Shown: piece by piece, positions 61,555 through 64,000 of the stretch
Layout: each line of letters opens with the position of its first letter
How positions within the stretch are numbered: position 1 is the first letter of the stretch
Source: Flavihumibacter sp. UBA7668
Lineage (GTDB): Bacteria > Bacteroidota > Bacteroidia > Chitinophagales > Chitinophagaceae
Assembly: GCF_002483205.1 (NCBI RefSeq)
Contig: NZ_DLHM01000007.1
Span: 434,001-498,000, forward strand
DNA length: 64,000 nt
Reading direction: 5' to 3'
Program-made: the position numbers and the translations under genes
Notes under the pieces: model-generated
Told to the model about the DNA's origin: nothing
What the model saw: only the letters and a program-made list of their open reading frames with translations
Databases searched by the model: none

Positions 61555-61731
61555 ATGCAAGTTGTGATTTAGTTGATTTCTGCCTTAAGAAATGGCGTAG
61601 CGGTAGTGTAATACCTTGTATTTTGGAGCAGGCAATGCACAATCGTTACAAATGTGAAGGTTTCAATAAATAAGCAGACTGAAACATTTTTTTGTATCAA
61701 AAAAGGTGCTTTTTGTCTCGATTTTGCTTCC

Positions 61732-61739
61732 TATTTTTG
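61732..61739 (+). promoter_or_regulatory. Candidate -7 box directly upstream of the sensor gene
   Basis: TATTTTTG matches TAnnTTTG, with TTTTG about 16 bp upstream as an approximate -33 element. The box ends 7 bp before the ATG at 61747, so transcription would begin almost at the start codon. Confidence 0.4.
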
Positions 61740-61746
61740 AAACTCC

Positions 61747-64000
61747 ATGCTTCGCTTCTCCTTTATATTGTTGCTTTTGCTTGCCTGTATAAACTGCCTG
61801 CAATCCCAACATTATTTCCGGCACTATCAGGTTGAACAAGGCCTTTCAAATAATACCGTGTTCGCTGTTGTACAGGATGCCAGGGGTTTTATGTGGATGG
61901 GTACTAAAGATGGGCTGAACCGATTCGACGGGTATAGTTTTAAGGTTTTTAGAAACAATCCGGATGATGGTTTGAAAATCGGTGACAGTTTTATCAGAAG
62001 CCTCTATCTTGATCTATCAGATACCTTATATGTTGGAACCCGATCAGGACTTTACAAATACCATGCTGAATCTGAATCATTCAATCTGTTGACTTCAAGC
62101 AAAGATGAAATCAGGGATATAAAAAAAGATGGAGAGAACAATTTATGGTTCATAGCGGGACAAACATTGTATTGTTTACCCAATGGTACCAAACGATTAC
62201 AAATTTATTCATCGCAACGTTATTTTTCAGCAACCAGTTTATGCATAGATAAAAAAAGAAAATTATGGATTGGCACATCTGATGGTCGTTTGTTTAAGTA
62301 TGAGCCCGATTCCAATAGTTTTAAACTGACCACACTATCTTTTTGGAATACCAAGGCAGCAAACAGATGGATTGAAAAATTGTATTGTAATAGTAATGGG
62401 AAATTACTGATTGGAACAGCAAGCGAAGGAGCATTCGAATATGATCCAATTTCTGGCAATACCATGCCGGTGCTTCGCAATCAGCAAGTCACTGATATAT
62501 TTGTTAGGGACTTTGCAGAAGAAAATGACGGCACCCTTTGGATAGCTACCGAAAACGGTTTATTTATTCGTGATAAGGAGGGCACAATAACCAATCTTAG
62601 AAAGCAGCTAAACAATCAGTATGCACTTTCTGATAATGCGGTATATAGTCTTTATAAAGACAAAGAAGGCGGTATTTGGGCGGGTACTTATTTCGCCGGA
62701 ATCAATTACTATCGTTGGCAGTATGCCAGCTTTTATAAATACCTGCCGGGTACGGAAGCCAATACACTAAGCGGTCAGGCTGTACGGGAAATTTGTAAAG
62801 ATAATAGTGGCCAACTTTGGGTGGGAACAGAAGATGGAGGTTTAAACTGCATTTCCCCTGATGGAAAAACAATTTCACACCTTAAGGCAAATGGACAACC
62901 AGGCAATCTAAGTTATAACAATATCCATGGACTACTTGCTAATGGAGATCAGCTTTGGGTTGGAACATTTGAACATGGAGTTGATGTAGTGGATATCAAA
63001 AGCAAACGGGTAATTGCCCATTATCCAAATTCCTTGGACCATCGGATGGAAAGCAGTTTTTTTGTAGTGCTATACAGACTAAAAAACGGAACACTGCTTG
63101 CAGGCACAAGAAGAGGCCTATACCATTTTAATGAAGAAAGCAAAGGATTTGAACCGGTAACTGCGATTCCAACCAATTCCTTTGTACACCATCTTCTGGA
63201 AACAAAAGATGGCAGCATTTGGATCGCAACCATAGGAAATGGTTTATATCGCATGGAAGATATAAGAGGGAAATCTGTCCAGATGGTGCACCAGCCTGCT
63301 ATTTCCACATCACTGCCCTCCAACTCAATTACCACAGTTTTTCAATCAGCAGATAATAAATTGTGGATTGGAACAGAAGGGGGCGGACTCGCACTTTATA
63401 ATGATTCTACGCAAAACTTCCGGAGGTTCAGTATCCAGGAGGGCTTCCCTTCCAATACCATTTTTAAAATTTTAGAAGACGATAACAGACGGCTTTGGAT
63501 TACCACTACCAAAGGGCTGGTATGTATGAGTTCAGAGTTCAGCATAATAAAAACATTTACAACAGCAAATGGACTGTTAAGTAATCAGTTCAACTATAAC
63601 TCAGGATTTAAAGATGCCGATGGTAACTTATATTTTGGAAGTGCCCGGGGCATGATCAGGTTTCATCCGGATAATTTTATTGCAGGAAATTTTATGCCCG
63701 ATATACATATAACGGGCATCAATATAGGTGGAAAGGAAGCCGGCGTAGGAAAGGAGCTTTCAAAATCAATTCTATACAGCAATAAAATAAAGTTGCGTCA
63801 TAATCAGTCGACTTTTGCCATTGATTTTGCAGCACTCTATTTTTCCGCTCCGGAAATGACAGAATATCAATACATATTGGAAGGCCTGGAGGATGAATGG
63901 ACTATTTTAAAGGCAAATCGCCGGGTATATTTCACAAACCTATCACCAGGAAACTATACATTTAAAGTAAAAGCTGCCAATTCAAATGGGAAATGGACAC
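61747..64000 (+). CDS. Two-component-type sensor with periplasmic propeller (HTCS-like), 3' end cut by window
   Basis: At least 751 codons are seen. A signal peptide (MLRFSFILLLLLACINCLQSQ) leads into two-component-regulator propeller repeats, with recurring units such as WMGTKDGLNRFDGY, LYVGTRSGLYKY, LWIGTEGGGLALY and WITTTKGLVCMSSE. From about residue 640 a Y_Y_Y-type domain follows (LYFSAPEMTEYQYILEGLEDEWTIL, YFTNLSPGNYTFKVKAANSNGKW). The remaining hybrid kinase, receiver and AraC-type output expected of this family would lie beyond the window. It is divergent from the SusC gene and, by the usual rule, senses the oligosaccharide released by this PUL. Confidence 0.93.
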   Translation, partial: MLRFSFILLLLLACINCLQSQHYFRHYQVEQGLSNNTVFAVVQDARGFMWMGTKDGLNRFDGYSFKVFRNNPDDGLKIGDSFIRSLYLDLSDTLYVGTRSGLYKYHAESESFNLLTSSKDEIRDIKKDGENNLWFIAGQTLYCLPNGTKRLQIYSSQRYFSATSLCIDKKRKLWIGTSDGRLFKYEPDSNSFKLTTLSFWNTKAANRWIEKLYCNSNGKLLIGTASEGAFEYDPISGNTMPVLRNQQVTDIFVRDFAEENDGTLWIATENGLFIRDKEGTITNLRKQLNNQYALSDNAVYSLYKDKEGGIWAGTYFAGINYYRWQYASFYKYLPGTEANTLSGQAVREICKDNSGQLWVGTEDGGLNCISPDGKTISHLKANGQPGNLSYNNIHGLLANGDQLWVGTFEHGVDVVDIKSKRVIAHYPNSLDHRMESSFFVVLYRLKNGTLLAGTRRGLYHFNEESKGFEPVTAIPTNSFVHHLLETKDGSIWIATIGNGLYRMEDIRGKSVQMVHQPAISTSLPSNSITTVFQSADNKLWIGTEGGGLALYNDSTQNFRRFSIQEGFPSNTIFKILEDDNRRLWITTTKGLVCMSSEFSIIKTFTTANGLLSNQFNYNSGFKDADGNLYFGSARGMIRFHPDNFIAGNFMPDIHITGINIGGKEAGVGKELSKSILYSNKIKLRHNQSTFAIDFAALYFSAPEMTEYQYILEGLEDEWTILKANRRVYFTNLSPGNYTFKVKAANSNGKWT

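Overview
The window looks like a chromosomal segment of a Bacteroidota bacterium, most likely of the Chitinophagaceae. Grounds: two SusC/SusD pairs, a PorV-type protein next to a giant protein with a type IX secretion (T9SS) C-terminal tail, a hybrid two-component-type sensor beside a SusC gene, a short-LID adenylate kinase, weak Shine-Dalgarno signals and several TAnnTTTG boxes. This placement is by inference; no rRNA or tRNA gene is visible.

Layout. 1-6055: Asp-box/BNR secreted protein (cut by the window edge), YceI, MsrB, adenylate kinase, a DinB/DUF1569-like protein, short palindromic repeats and a decayed AAA ATPase gene. 6105-26778: a carbon-use locus. One half (26778 to 16659, minus) encodes SusC, SusD, a heparinase II/III-like lyase, a glycosylasparaginase-like hydrolase and a GH88/105-DUF2264 fusion. 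The other half (15596 to 6105, minus) encodes an HpcH/HpaI aldolase, a GarR-like reductase, a 2-hydroxyacid dehydrogenase, an FAD oxidoreductase, an IlvD/Edd dehydratase, an alkaline-phosphatase-superfamily enzyme, an MFS transporter and an M24-like protein. An AraC regulator lies between them. The simplest reading is that a uronate-containing polymer is cut outside the cell and the resulting sugar acid is degraded inside by dehydration, aldol cleavage and reduction.

26779-30890: an accessory, visibly AT-rich stretch. It holds a tail-only MBL-fold gene, a papain-like peptidase gene broken by a frameshift at a run of seven G, small ORFs, tandem 22-bp repeats and hairpins. 30893-42188: one tight operon reading ECF sigma factor, membrane anti-sigma-like TPR protein, TPR-CHAT protease-like protein, PorV and a 1869-residue T9SS substrate with seven repeats. 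This is the most interesting system here: a caspase-like protein coupled to a sigma/anti-sigma pair and a secreted giant.

42356-54749: amidohydrolase, phosphodiesterase-like lipoprotein, restriction-endonuclease-like protein, a small cysteine-rich protein, a two-component pair (TPR histidine kinase and response regulator), a tiny secreted proline-tailed peptide with its own terminator, a bitopic membrane protein, NIPSNAP, HbpS-like, alpha/beta hydrolase, nuclease and VOC genes. 54829-64000: a compact polysaccharide utilisation locus (PUL) with two GH43 lipoproteins, SusD, SusC and a divergent periplasmic-propeller sensor that runs off the window.

Functions are from recognisable motifs and memory of families; no database search was possible.
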